Below are positions 1 through 7,875 of a stretch of DNA of 64,000 bases, one piece after another. Within the stretch, counting starts at the first letter, position 1. Every line of letters starts with the position of its first letter. This stretch comes from Myxococcus guangdongensis (GTDB taxonomy: Bacteria > Myxococcota > Myxococcia > Myxococcales > Myxococcaceae). The position numbers were made by a program, and so were the translations under genes. The DNA lies in assembly GCF_024198255.1 (NCBI RefSeq), contig NZ_JAJVKW010000003.1, positions 620,001 through 684,000 on the forward strand, read 5' to 3'. Under the pieces are notes generated by a model. The model saw only the letters and a program-made list of their open reading frames with translations. It was not told the origin of the DNA and searched no databases.

Positions 1-105
1 GCCGTCGAGAAGGGTGTGCGGAGGCCGCGACGCCTCGTCGCGCGACGGCGTCCGCACGGAGTCGGTGCCTCCGAGCGCCTCGGACCGAAGATTCCTCGGG
101 CTCAT
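1..105 (-). CDS. Partial ABC transporter ATP-binding protein (DppF/OppF type, inferred)
   Basis: This is the start of a gene that leaves the window at the left edge. On the minus strand an ATG at 105-103 overlaps the TGA of the permease-ATPase fusion in an ATGA junction, and the frame stays open to base 1, giving about 35 residues that end in LLDG. Nothing in those residues is diagnostic. The call is inference: importers of this family use two different ATPases, only one is encoded by the preceding genes, and the ABC fold commonly begins just after such a leader. It would complete the importer. Another operon member cannot be excluded. Confidence 0.45.
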   Translation of the reverse strand, partial: MSPRNLRSEALGGTDSVRTPSRDEASRPPHTLLDG

Positions 106-1856
106 CGGCGACCTCCGGGCATGGCGGCCTGCGCGGGCTTCAGTGCGGCGTGCTCGAGGACATCCGGTGGCGGCGCGGCCACGTCGGACGCGCCGAGGTG
201 CGGGAAGGACGAGAGCAGGAGCCGCGTGTACGGATGTTTCGCGTCCGTGCGCAGCCGCTGTGCCGTGTCCACCTCCACCAGCTTGCCGGCCTGGAGGATG
301 CCCACCCGGTCCGCGAGCGCCAGCAGCAGCGGCAAGTCGTGCGTGATGAACAGGACGGCGAAGCCCAGCCGCCCCTTCAGCTCCACCACCCGCTGGAGCA
401 ACTCCTTCTGCACCACCACGTCGAGCGCCGTCGTGGGCTCGTCCATCACCACCAGCTTCGGCTCCAGCGCCAACGCCAGCGCGATGCCCACCCGCTGCCG
501 CATGCCGCCCGACAGCTGATGCGGCCACGCGTGCACCAGCTCCGGCTTCAGCCCCACCATCGCGAGCATCTCGCGCGCTCGCGCATAAGACGCCGCGCGG
601 GAACTTCCCCCGTGCGCCGCCAGCGTGTCGTGGAACTGCTCCCCCAGCGAGAGCACCGGATTGAGCGCGCTCATCGCGCTCTGGAACACCATGGACACGC
701 GGCTCCAGCGGAACTCACGCATCGCCTCGGGCGACAGCGCGGTGACGTCCGTGCCGTCGAACAGGATGTGTCCCTGCGTAATCGCCGCCGCCGGAGGCAA
801 CAGCCGCAACAGCGCGTAGCCGAGCGTCGACTTGCCACTCCCTGATTCACCCGCGAGCCCGAACACCTCGCCCGGCGCGATGTCGAGCGAGACCTGGTCC
901 ACCACCCGCGAAGGCCCCGAGGCCGTCATGTACTCGATGGACACCCCACGCACGCTCAGGAGCACGCCGGGCGTGGGCACCTCCGAGGCCGCCTCACCCA
1001 CCTTCGCGGGCACTGGGGCCGACGGGGGCGCGCGCAGCGCGGGGTTCGTCAGCTCGTCGATGGCGGAGCTCAGCAGCGTGAGCGAGAAGCCCACCAGCGC
1101 GATGCACAGCCCCGTGGGGACGAAGATCCACCACGAGCGCGTCAGGAGCGCCGCGTCGTTGCCGGCCCAGTACAGGTTGGTGCCCCACGTCACCGCGCCC
1201 ACGTCGCCCAGGCCCAGGAACTCCAGCCCCACCTGCGCGCCCACCGCGTACAGCGTGTTCCCGATGAATGACGACGCCACCAGCGACGCCATGTTCGGCA
1301 GCAGCTCTCGCGTGATGATGCGCGCATGGCTCTCCCCGGCCACCACCGCCGCCGCCACGAAGTCCCGACCGCGCAGCGCCAGCGCCTCCGCTCGGAACAC
1401 CCGCGCGTTCCACGCCCAGCCCGCGAACGTGAGCACCACCACCATGCGCATCGGGCCTGAGGGCAGATAGGCCCCCAACACGATGGCCAATGGCAGACCT
1501 GGGATGACCAGGAACACGTTGGTGGTGAGCGTCAGCGCATCGTCCACCCGTCGGCCCAGATAACCCGCCGTGATGCCCACCAGCGCGCCCACCAGCGTCA
1601 CCAGCGCGCCCACCGCGAAGCCGATGGCCAAGGTCTCCCGCGCTCCCACCACCGTCTGCGCGAGCACGTCCTGTCCCTGTCCCGTGGTGCCGAACAGGTG
1701 CGCGCGAGAGGGCGGCTGGTGCGGCTGACCCACCAGCTCCGTGGGGTCCATCACCAGCCACGGACCCACGAGCGCGAGCAGCAGGAAGCCCAGGAGGATG
1801 CTGCCTCCCACGGCCGCCTTCCGCTGGCGGAGCAGTCGTCGAAGGGTCTCACGCAT
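102..1856 (-). CDS. Fused ABC importer permease (DppC type) and ATPase (DppD type)
   Basis: One continuous 584-residue frame joins two subunits that are normally separate. Residues 1-280 are a DppC/OppC-type inner-membrane permease with several hydrophobic segments. After a Pro/Ala linker, residues about 305-584 form a nucleotide-binding domain with Walker A (GESGSGKST near 335-342), the ABC signature LSGGMRQR, Walker B (VVMDEPTTALD) and the C-terminal DppD-type tail. It should drive uptake of short peptides or, more likely here, sugar oligomers delivered by the family 5 binding protein encoded upstream. Its ATG lies inside the end of the DppB-type permease gene (8-base overlap) and its stop overlaps the next gene, so the genes are tightly coupled. 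No internal stop or frameshift is seen, so the fusion looks genuine. Confidence 0.93.
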   Translation of the reverse strand: MRETLRRLLRQRKAAVGGSILLGFLLLALVGPWLVMDPTELVGQPHQPPSRAHLFGTTGQGQDVLAQTVVGARETLAIGFAVGALVTLVGALVGITAGYLGRRVDDALTLTTNVFLVIPGLPLAIVLGAYLPSGPMRMVVVLTFAGWAWNARVFRAEALALRGRDFVAAAVVAGESHARIITRELLPNMASLVASSFIGNTLYAVGAQVGLEFLGLGDVGAVTWGTNLYWAGNDAALLTRSWWIFVPTGLCIALVGFSLTLLSSAIDELTNPALRAPPSAPVPAKVGEAASEVPTPGVLLSVRGVSIEYMTASGPSRVVDQVSLDIAPGEVFGLAGESGSGKSTLGYALLRLLPPAAAITQGHILFDGTDVTALSPEAMREFRWSRVSMVFQSAMSALNPVLSLGEQFHDTLAAHGGSSRAASYARAREMLAMVGLKPELVHAWPHQLSGGMRQRVGIALALALEPKLVVMDEPTTALDVVVQKELLQRVVELKGRLGFAVLFITHDLPLLLALADRVGILQAGKLVEVDTAQRLRTDAKHPYTRLLLSSFPHLGASDVAAPPPDVLEHAALKPAQAAMPGGRR

Positions 1857-2829
1857 GGGCGCGGGTCCTCGGGTCCAGCCAGAGGCACAGCAGGTCCACC
1901 GCGAAGTTCGCGGCGAGCACCGCCAGCGTGATGACCAGGAAGAGCCCCTGCATCAGCGGGTAGTCCTGGTTGCGCACCGCGAGGATGAGCAGGTAGCCCG
2001 TCCCTGGATACGAGAAGACAATCTCCGTCAGCAGCGAGCCGCTGAGCACGAACCCCAGAGCCATCCCGAAGCCCGTCACGTTGGGCAACAGCGCGTTGCG
2101 CGCCGCGTACCGCAGCATCACCTGCCGGGGCGGCAAGCCCTTCGCGTGCGCCAGCCGCAGCGTGTCCGTGCCCAGCACGGCCACCATGGTGTTGCGCATG
2201 CTCAGCATCCACCCGCCCAGCGTGGCCACCACGATGGACGCCGCCGGCAGCACCGCGTGCCGTCCCACGTCCGCGATGAACGAGAACGTCAGCCCCGGCT
2301 CCACGTCGTGCGAGTACGCGTGCCGCAGCGGGAACCACCCCAGCCCGAAGCCGAAGAGGTACAGCGCCAGCATGGCCAGCCAGAAGTAGGGGAAGGCCCC
2401 CAGGAACGCGAGCGCCGGCGCCAGCACGGAGTCCATCCACCCGCCCCGGTTCCACGCCGCCAGCACCCCCAGCATCGTCCCCACCGCGAAGCTGATGACC
2501 ACCGCGCACCCGGCCAGCCCCACCGTCCACAGCAGCCCCGTGCCGATGACCTCCGACACGCGCGACGGGTAGTACGCGTAGGACAGGCCCAGGTCGCCCG
2601 TGAGCAGGTGCTTCAGGTACGTGACGTACTGCACGTGCCACGGCGCGTCCGTGAAGCCGAAGGCCGTCTTCAGCGCCACCAGGGCCTCGGGAGAGATGCG
2701 CCCCTCGAAGCGCGCGAACATCGCCGTGGCCGGGTCTCCAGGCGCGAGCCTCGGGATGACGAAGTTCATCGTCAGCGAGGCCCACGCCGCGAGCAGATAG
2801 AAGCCGAGCCTGCGAAGCACGTAGGACAT
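1849..2829 (-). CDS. ABC importer permease, DppB/OppB type
   Basis: A 326-residue inner-membrane permease of the dipeptide/oligopeptide family, the partner of the permease half of the fused downstream gene. It begins MSYVLRRLGFYLL with a first membrane segment containing the family hallmark N-F-x-I-P-R-L-A-P-G-D-P, and carries further hydrophobic segments and the cytoplasmic EAA-like loop around DTLRLAHAKGLP. The open frame extends upstream to 3249, but that part lies inside the binding-protein gene; the ATG at 2829, two bases after that gene's stop, fits the family N-terminus. In many bacteria such permeases carry cello- or xylo-oligosaccharides rather than peptides, and the GH16 neighbour favours a sugar here (inference). 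Confidence 0.92.
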   Translation of the reverse strand: MSYVLRRLGFYLLAAWASLTMNFVIPRLAPGDPATAMFARFEGRISPEALVALKTAFGFTDAPWHVQYVTYLKHLLTGDLGLSYAYYPSRVSEVIGTGLLWTVGLAGCAVVISFAVGTMLGVLAAWNRGGWMDSVLAPALAFLGAFPYFWLAMLALYLFGFGLGWFPLRHAYSHDVEPGLTFSFIADVGRHAVLPAASIVVATLGGWMLSMRNTMVAVLGTDTLRLAHAKGLPPRQVMLRYAARNALLPNVTGFGMALGFVLSGSLLTEIVFSYPGTGYLLILAVRNQDYPLMQGLFLVITLAVLAANFAVDLLCLWLDPRTRAHA

Positions 2830-2831
2830 GG

Positions 2832-4481
2832 TCAGGGCTCCCTCGGCGTGAGGGTCGTCAGCACCAGCAGGCTGTCGGGCTCCGCGTGCGGAGACAGCCG
2901 CGCGTACGGGTTCGCCTCCGAGGGGAAGCCCGTGAAGCGCTTGGAGTTGGCCTCGCCCCAGGACGGGTTCGGGAAGAGGGGAATCGCCGGCGCCGTCTCC
3001 GAGAAGCGCCGCTGCACCTGCGCCATCAGCGCCTGCTGCTCGTCGCGCGAGTCGGTGCCCTCGAAGCGCTCCAGCAGCGCGTCCGTCCGCGCGTCGCCAT
3101 AGCGCTGCCAGTTCGCCGCGGCCACCTCGCCCACCGGCCGCACCGTCGCCGACGACAGCATCCACTTGTAGAAGGTGTACGGCGTGGGTCCATCCAGCGA
3201 CCACGAGATGGCCAGCTGGAACTCGCCCTTCTGCAGCCGCGCCTGCCACGCGCCGAACTCGTACGTGCGCAGCTGCGCCTGCAGCCCCAGCTTGCGCAAG
3301 TCCCGCGCGACCACCTGTCCCGCGCGCACCCAGTCGGACCAGCCGCCCACCACCTCGATGTCCAGCGTCAGCGGCAGCCCGTCCTTGCCGCGCCGCAGCC
3401 CGTCCTCACCCACGATGAGGCCCGCTTCGTCCAACAGCCGCGCGGCCTCCTTCGCGTCGTGGCGCACCCACGCGTCCTTCGCGACGTCCGCGTCCCGCCA
3501 GCCCGCGTACGCGTCATTGAGGCCCGTGGCGTCCGCCGGCCGCGTGTAGCCATACATCGCGATTTCCACCAGCCGCTCGCGGTCCAGCGCCATGCTCAGC
3601 GCCTTGCGCACGCGCACGTCGTCCAGCGGAGGCCGGGTGGTGTTGGGGTAGAGGAAGACGGTGCTGCCGTAGAGCGGGAACCAGCGCGCGTGGTGCTTCG
3701 GGTCCTTGGACACGAAGGTTCGGTCCACCGCGGGGACGAAGTTGCCCGCCCAGTCCACCTCGCCCTCCACCAGCGCCAGGTTCGCCTGGTCGTTGGTGGG
3801 GAACGCCAGGAAGCGCAGCGCGCGCACCGCGGGCTTGCCGGGCTGCCAGTAGTAGGGATTGCGGCCCAGCTCGTACACCTGATTGCGGAACAGGCTCACC
3901 TGCGTGAAGGGGCCGGTGGCCACCGGGCTCGGGTTGGTGAACGTCACCGGGTCCGCCACCAACTCCCAGATGTGGCGCGGGACGATGGGCTGCGCGGCCA
4001 AATCTCCGAAGCCCGGGATGAACAGGCGCGAGAACTGGAACGCCACCGTGTGCGGGCCCTCGGCGCGCACGTCCGTCAGGAAGCGCCACACGCCGCCCGC
4101 ATCCAGCGCCGCGTGCTTGCGCAACAACTGGAACGTGTACGCCACGTCCTCCGCGCTGAAGGCCCTGCCGTCCGACCAGCGCACGCCCTCGCGCAAGGTG
4201 AAGCGCAGCGTGCGACGGTCCTCGGACCACGCGTGCCCGGTGGCGAGCCACGGCGTGAAGCCGCCGGTGGACGGCGTGTAGAGCTCCAGGCACTCGTAGA
4301 TGCCCGCGCGCGTGGGCCACCGGGAGCCCGCGCCCGGGAACAGCGGGTTGAAGTTGCGCACCCACGCGCTCTGCTGCTCCACGGAGACGAACAGCGTCCC
4401 GGGCGGACGGGGCCTGGGCTCGTTCGAGCACGCGGCCAACGTCAGCAGGAGGAGGGGGAGCAGTGAGGCCGCGGGCCTCAT
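2832..4481 (-). CDS. Extracellular solute-binding lipoprotein, family 5
   Basis: A 549-residue periplasmic or membrane-anchored substrate-binding protein for the adjacent ABC importer. The N-terminus is a lipoprotein signal with an LAAC lipobox (Cys18) and a Pro-rich spacer. The body is SBP family 5: a region like WSDGRAFSAEDVAYTF near residues 100-115 and the VRKALSMALDRERLV segment are hallmarks. The start ATG at 4481 has a GAGGGCGGA ribosome-binding site immediately upstream and overlaps the stop of the glucanase gene by four bases (ATGA). Family 5 members bind peptides, nickel or oligosaccharides. The operon context with a secreted beta-glucanase and a ROK regulator suggests gluco-oligosaccharide binding, which is inference. 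Confidence 0.93.
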   Translation of the reverse strand: MRPAASLLPLLLLTLAACSNEPRPRPPGTLFVSVEQQSAWVRNFNPLFPGAGSRWPTRAGIYECLELYTPSTGGFTPWLATGHAWSEDRRTLRFTLREGVRWSDGRAFSAEDVAYTFQLLRKHAALDAGGVWRFLTDVRAEGPHTVAFQFSRLFIPGFGDLAAQPIVPRHIWELVADPVTFTNPSPVATGPFTQVSLFRNQVYELGRNPYYWQPGKPAVRALRFLAFPTNDQANLALVEGEVDWAGNFVPAVDRTFVSKDPKHHARWFPLYGSTVFLYPNTTRPPLDDVRVRKALSMALDRERLVEIAMYGYTRPADATGLNDAYAGWRDADVAKDAWVRHDAKEAARLLDEAGLIVGEDGLRRGKDGLPLTLDIEVVGGWSDWVRAGQVVARDLRKLGLQAQLRTYEFGAWQARLQKGEFQLAISWSLDGPTPYTFYKWMLSSATVRPVGEVAAANWQRYGDARTDALLERFEGTDSRDEQQALMAQVQRRFSETAPAIPLFPNPSWGEANSKRFTGFPSEANPYARLSPHAEPDSLLVLTTLTPREP

Positions 4482-5323
4482 TCCGCCCTCGCGTAGACGC
4501 GCACGTAGTCCACGCGCATCGTCTGGGGGAACTGGGTGGTCCCGTCGATGGGCCCCACGTAGTTGCCGCCCACCGCGATATTCAGGATGAGGAAGTGAGG
4601 ATGGTCGAACACCCAGCGCCTGCCGGCCGGCAGGTCCTTGGGCGTCACCTCGAGGAACGCGACGTCATCGACGAACCAGCGGATGCGGTCGGGGTCCCAC
4701 TCCACCGCGTAGAGGTGGAAGCCCTCGTACAGCTTGCCCCCGCTGACCACGTGCTCGCCGCCGACGTTCTCCCCACCCGAGTAGCCCGGCCCGTGCAGCG
4801 AGCCGCGCACGATGGCGGGCAGCTGGCCCCGGTGCTCCATGATGTCGATTTCGCCGCACTCGGGCCAATCGACCTGGGCGAAGTTGGCGCCCAGCATCCA
4901 GAAGGCCGGCCAGATGCCCTTGCCGGTGGGCAGCTGGATGCGCGCCTCGAAGCGGCCGTAGGTGCGCTCGAACTTGCCGCGCGTGTTGAGGCGCGCGGAG
5001 GTGTAGTCGTTGCCCTGGTAGCGCTCCTTGCGCGCGGTGATGACCAGGTGGCCTTCGCCATCCAGCGCCGCGTTCTCCGTGCGCGCCGTGTTGTGCTCGT
5101 ACTGCGCGTTGCCCCAGCCGTCTCCTCCGACGTCCGCGTTCCACCGCTCCGCGGAGGGTGGCGTTCCCTGGGCGCCGTCGAACTCGTCCTGCCAGACCAG
5201 CCGCCAATCCTGATGCGAGGGCTGGTGGGTGGTGGGAGGAGGCTCGATGCTCTTGGAGCGGGCCGGGTCACAGGCCACGCTCCCCAGGAGCAGGCACCAC
5301 GCGAGGAGTCGGCTGGAGGTCAT
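4478..5323 (-). CDS. Secreted GH16 beta-glucanase lipoprotein
   Basis: A 281-residue glycoside hydrolase of family 16, probably an endo-beta-1,3- or 1,3-1,4-glucanase (laminarinase/lichenase group). The N-terminus is a lipoprotein signal with lipobox GSVAC (Cys18). The catalytic signature GEIDIME is complete: Glu158 is the expected nucleophile, Asp160 the helper and Glu163 the acid/base. The aromatic stretch WPAFWMLG and the later FHLYAVEWDPDRIRWFVD segment are typical of the jelly-roll fold. It lies directly between the ROK regulator and the binding protein with ATGA overlaps at both ends, so degradation outside the membrane and import are probably co-expressed. Exact substrate (laminarin, fungal cell-wall glucan, lichenan or agar-type glycans) cannot be read from the sequence. 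Confidence 0.93.
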   Translation of the reverse strand: MTSSRLLAWCLLLGSVACDPARSKSIEPPPTTHQPSHQDWRLVWQDEFDGAQGTPPSAERWNADVGGDGWGNAQYEHNTARTENAALDGEGHLVITARKERYQGNDYTSARLNTRGKFERTYGRFEARIQLPTGKGIWPAFWMLGANFAQVDWPECGEIDIMEHRGQLPAIVRGSLHGPGYSGGENVGGEHVVSGGKLYEGFHLYAVEWDPDRIRWFVDDVAFLEVTPKDLPAGRRWVFDHPHFLILNIAVGGNYVGPIDGTTQFPQTMRVDYVRVYARAE

Positions 5324-6546
5324 GCGGTTCTTCCGACGTGTTGGAGTGGGAATAACGTGCGGTCCCGCAGGGCCGCCTGGAGCACGAGCGTCGCCGCGCC
5401 CACCGCGATGGACTTGTCGCCCAGCGCGGAGGTGACGATGCGCGTCTCCGCCATGGACGTGGACAGCGCGCGCTTGCGCACCGAGGTCCGCAAGGGGTCC
5501 AGCAGCAGGTCCCCCACGGACGAGATTTCACCGCCGAGCACGACGATGGCGGGGTTGAGCAGGTTGAGCAGGCCCGCCACCGCGATGCCCAGGTACTGGC
5601 CCAGCCCGTCGATGATTTGACGCGCCGCCGGGTCTCCCGCGCGCGCGCCCTCGACGATTTCGCGGATGGTCGGCGCCTTGCGGCCCTTGGTGCCCATCAG
5701 CTCCCGCGCGCGCTCCACCAACGCGCCGGACCCGATGAGGGTGACCAGGCAGCCGCGCAGCCCGCACAGGCACGGTGGCCCCGCGGAGTCCACGGCGATG
5801 TGGCCAATCTCTCCCGCCGTCCCCCCGGCGCCGCGGTACACGTCGCCGTGGATGATGTGGCCCGAGCCGATGCCCGTCGCCAGCTTGATGTACGTCAAGT
5901 CCTCGCCGTTGATGCCCGCGCCCCAGTAGCACTCCGCCAGCGCGCCCAGGTTCGCGTCGTTGTCCACCAGCACCGGCAGGTCGAACGTGCCGCCCAACGC
6001 CTCGCGCACGTCGTAGCCGCGCCAGGCCGGCAGGATGAGCGGCGAGAGCTTCCCCGGCGCGGACGGGTGCACCGGGCTGGGCGCGGCCACGCCCAGGCCC
6101 ACCACGGACTTCCTGGGCACGCGCTCGGCGTCCAGGCACTCCTGCACCAGCGTCCGGATGGACTTGAGCGTGCCTTCCGGGTCGTTGCGCACCTGTTGCG
6201 CGCTGTTGCGGTGGGTGCGCACGCGGCCTCGCAGGTCCGTGAGCACGACGGTGACGTGGGTGGCGCCCATCTCCACGCCGAGGATGCTGAAGGCGTCATC
6301 CCGGAAGCCGATGAGCGTGGGCCGGCGGCCACCCCGGGACACGCCGGCGCCGATGCTGCGCACCAGCCCGGAGTGCTCCAGGTCCGCGACGATGGCCGAC
6401 ACGGTGGACGGGCTGAGCTCCGTCCTCCGGGCAATCTCCGCCCGGGAAATCTGGCGCTCGCGCCAGATCATGTTCAGCAGCAGGCTGCTGTTCTGCGCCC
6501 GCATGCCCGCCGCGTCGACCGTCCGTGCCGCCGTTCCCACTCTCAT
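5320..6546 (-). CDS. ROK-family transcriptional repressor
   Basis: A 408-residue regulator combining an N-terminal winged helix-turn-helix (about 15-75, ISRAEIARRTELSPSTVSAIV) with a ROK sugar-kinase-like domain. The sugar pocket keeps VDNDAN and GEIGH. The zinc loop CLCGLRGC keeps three cysteines, but the Glu that normally follows (CGxxGCxE) is Val. The start chosen is the ATG at 6546, preceded by AAGGGGA; the open frame extends upstream without a ribosome-binding site. The stop overlaps the glucanase start by four bases, so the gene sits within the operon it probably controls. By family precedent (XylR, NagC, Mlc) it would repress until a sugar ligand binds; the ligand is likely a gluco-oligosaccharide (inference). 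Confidence 0.9.
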   Translation of the reverse strand: MRVGTAARTVDAAGMRAQNSSLLLNMIWRERQISRAEIARRTELSPSTVSAIVADLEHSGLVRSIGAGVSRGGRRPTLIGFRDDAFSILGVEMGATHVTVVLTDLRGRVRTHRNSAQQVRNDPEGTLKSIRTLVQECLDAERVPRKSVVGLGVAAPSPVHPSAPGKLSPLILPAWRGYDVREALGGTFDLPVLVDNDANLGALAECYWGAGINGEDLTYIKLATGIGSGHIIHGDVYRGAGGTAGEIGHIAVDSAGPPCLCGLRGCLVTLIGSGALVERARELMGTKGRKAPTIREIVEGARAGDPAARQIIDGLGQYLGIAVAGLLNLLNPAIVVLGGEISSVGDLLLDPLRTSVRKRALSTSMAETRIVTSALGDKSIAVGAATLVLQAALRDRTLFPLQHVGRTA

Positions 6547-6589
6547 CGTCCCCTTACGCTCCGTTCCACCGCGTGGAGGGTTGTGGGGG

Positions 6590-7351
6590 TCAACGCCACT
6601 GGATGTCGTCGATGAAGAAGACGAACGGGGAAGGCTTGCTCCCCGCCACCCAGCCAAAACCACCCACCACCTTCCGGTATCGGACGCGGCTGACGTCGAT
6701 TGTGTACTCAGTTGGCGTCGTCGTGAGCGTCCGGTCTCCGGTATCCAGCGTGAATCCGTCCGCCGTGGTGCTCAGGCCCGCCAGGAACTTGACGACCTCG
6801 CCGCCTTCGGCGCCCCACGCGTAGAAGGACAGCACGGAGGCGCCGTCCGGGATTTCGAAGCCGGGCAGCTCTCCCCAGTTGCTCGCGGGGTACTGCCACC
6901 ACACGCCGCCCCAGCCCCTGCCGCCCGGCGCATAGGTGAACTTGTGGCAGGTGCCCTTGCCCGTGCCCGGGCGGGGAGACGCACATTCGGAGGCATAGGT
7001 GATGGTGCCCACCTCGCCGTCGCCCATGTAGCCGCTCGCCGCCCAGTGGCTGTCCACCGTCAGGGGCAGCGTCACCGTGGGGCCCGCGTCCGGCGTGCCC
7101 GCGTCCGGAGGAGGCTCGCCCGCGTCCGGCGTCCCCGAGTCGGCAGGCCCCGAGTCAGGCGTCCCGGAGTCGGGCGCACCCGCGTCCGGCGTGCCCGAGT
7201 CCTGCGGCGTGCCCGAGTCGGGCTTCGTCCCCGCGTCGGCCGGCGGGTCCGGCGTCTTGTCGTCCTCCTCCGGGTCACATGCGCCGAGCAGACTCATGGC
7301 GGCGAGCATCCCCGCCGCGGCACACGTCCAGGCGAAACGCTGGTGCTGCAT
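6590..7351 (-). CDS. Lipoprotein with PDAG-rich linker and jelly-roll carbohydrate-binding-like domain
   Basis: A 253-residue predicted lipoprotein (lipobox LLGAC, Cys25). Residues about 30-85 are a low-complexity linker of repeated PDSGTPDAG units, common in myxobacterial surface proteins. Residues about 90-253 are rich in Trp, Tyr and Gly (WGGVWWQYPASNWG, then VLSFYAWGAEGGE and a final FFIDDIQW), the pattern of a beta-sandwich carbohydrate-binding or carbohydrate-active accessory domain. The family was not identified with certainty. The start ATG at 7351 has a GGGAGGGG ribosome-binding site. It lies 43 bases upstream of the ROK gene on the same strand and could head the same operon, helping to capture glucan at the cell surface (inference). 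Confidence 0.8.
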   Translation of the reverse strand: MQHQRFAWTCAAAGMLAAMSLLGACDPEEDDKTPDPPADAGTKPDSGTPQDSGTPDAGAPDSGTPDSGPADSGTPDAGEPPPDAGTPDAGPTVTLPLTVDSHWAASGYMGDGEVGTITYASECASPRPGTGKGTCHKFTYAPGGRGWGGVWWQYPASNWGELPGFEIPDGASVLSFYAWGAEGGEVVKFLAGLSTTADGFTLDTGDRTLTTTPTEYTIDVSRVRYRKVVGGFGWVAGSKPSPFVFFIDDIQWR

Positions 7352-7732
7352 GGGCTTCCCCTCCCTGCTGGAAAACTTCGTTCTTGCTGCGAAGAAACCA
7401 GTCGACGCACACACGCGGCGCTCGCGCGGTGCGATGCGTCATGAAAGGCGCTCTGCTTCAGAGGAGCGTGCGGTGAATCACGCCGTGCCCGTCGCCCACA
7501 CCCCCGGGGCCCACCGTCACTCCGTGACGAACCCGTACCGCATTCGTTCGAGTGGCGAAGAAAGTACCAGCGACGTCTGGCGGATTGCAAGTTCGTGCAC
7601 GTCTGCGTTTGCGGCGCGCGCCGGGCGCAATGCCTGACGCGACGCGGCGGTGGTCCGGGTGAGAGTCATTGCCGGCGCGGGTGCGGCGCCGCGGAGGCGG
7701 CACTCGGAGCGCTGCGCCGGGCTGGGTGGAAA

Positions 7733-7757
7733 ACTTCATTCGTCGAGCGAATGAAGT
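7733..7757. promoter_or_regulatory. Inverted repeat, 10-base arms, 5-base loop
   Basis: ACTTCATTCG and CGAATGAAGT are perfect complements around TCGAG. It lies far from either flanking start (about 380 bases from the lipoprotein gene), so a promoter operator or a small structured RNA are both possible. Role unknown. Confidence 0.4.
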
Positions 7758-7806
7758 GAGGACGGGACGGGGTGCTGCTCACGTCCGGCGTCGGGAGGGA
7801 CGACGA

Positions 7807-7840
7807 GGCCGGCGGACACGATAGCGGGTGTCCGCCGGCC
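7807..7840 (-). terminator. Strong hairpin after the large hypothetical gene
   Basis: Arms of 13 bases (7807-7819 and 7828-7840) pair perfectly around an 8-base loop, 35 bases past the stop of the minus-strand gene ending at 7876. There is no long T run after it on the minus strand, so termination may need Rho or the stem may only protect the RNA end. Confidence 0.6.
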
Positions 7841-7875
7841 AGGACAAATCGAGGCGATGTGCGAATGCAGCGCTG

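Larger units (their letters stand above)
7352..7875. other. Non-coding interval of 524 bases
   Basis: No credible gene was found; the small open frames lack ribosome-binding sites and recognisable residues. The left part holds the promoter of the glucan operon. Two copies of the 11-mer TGGAAAACTTC lie at 7369-7379 and 7727-7737. The second opens a perfect 10-base-arm inverted repeat at 7733-7757. A 13-base-arm hairpin at 7807-7840 follows the stop of the large gene to the right. Confidence 0.7.

Noticed and set aside
7458..7739. 93-codon minus-strand frame in the 524-base gap
   Set aside because: No ribosome-binding site, no recognisable domain and a basic low-complexity composition; treated as chance.
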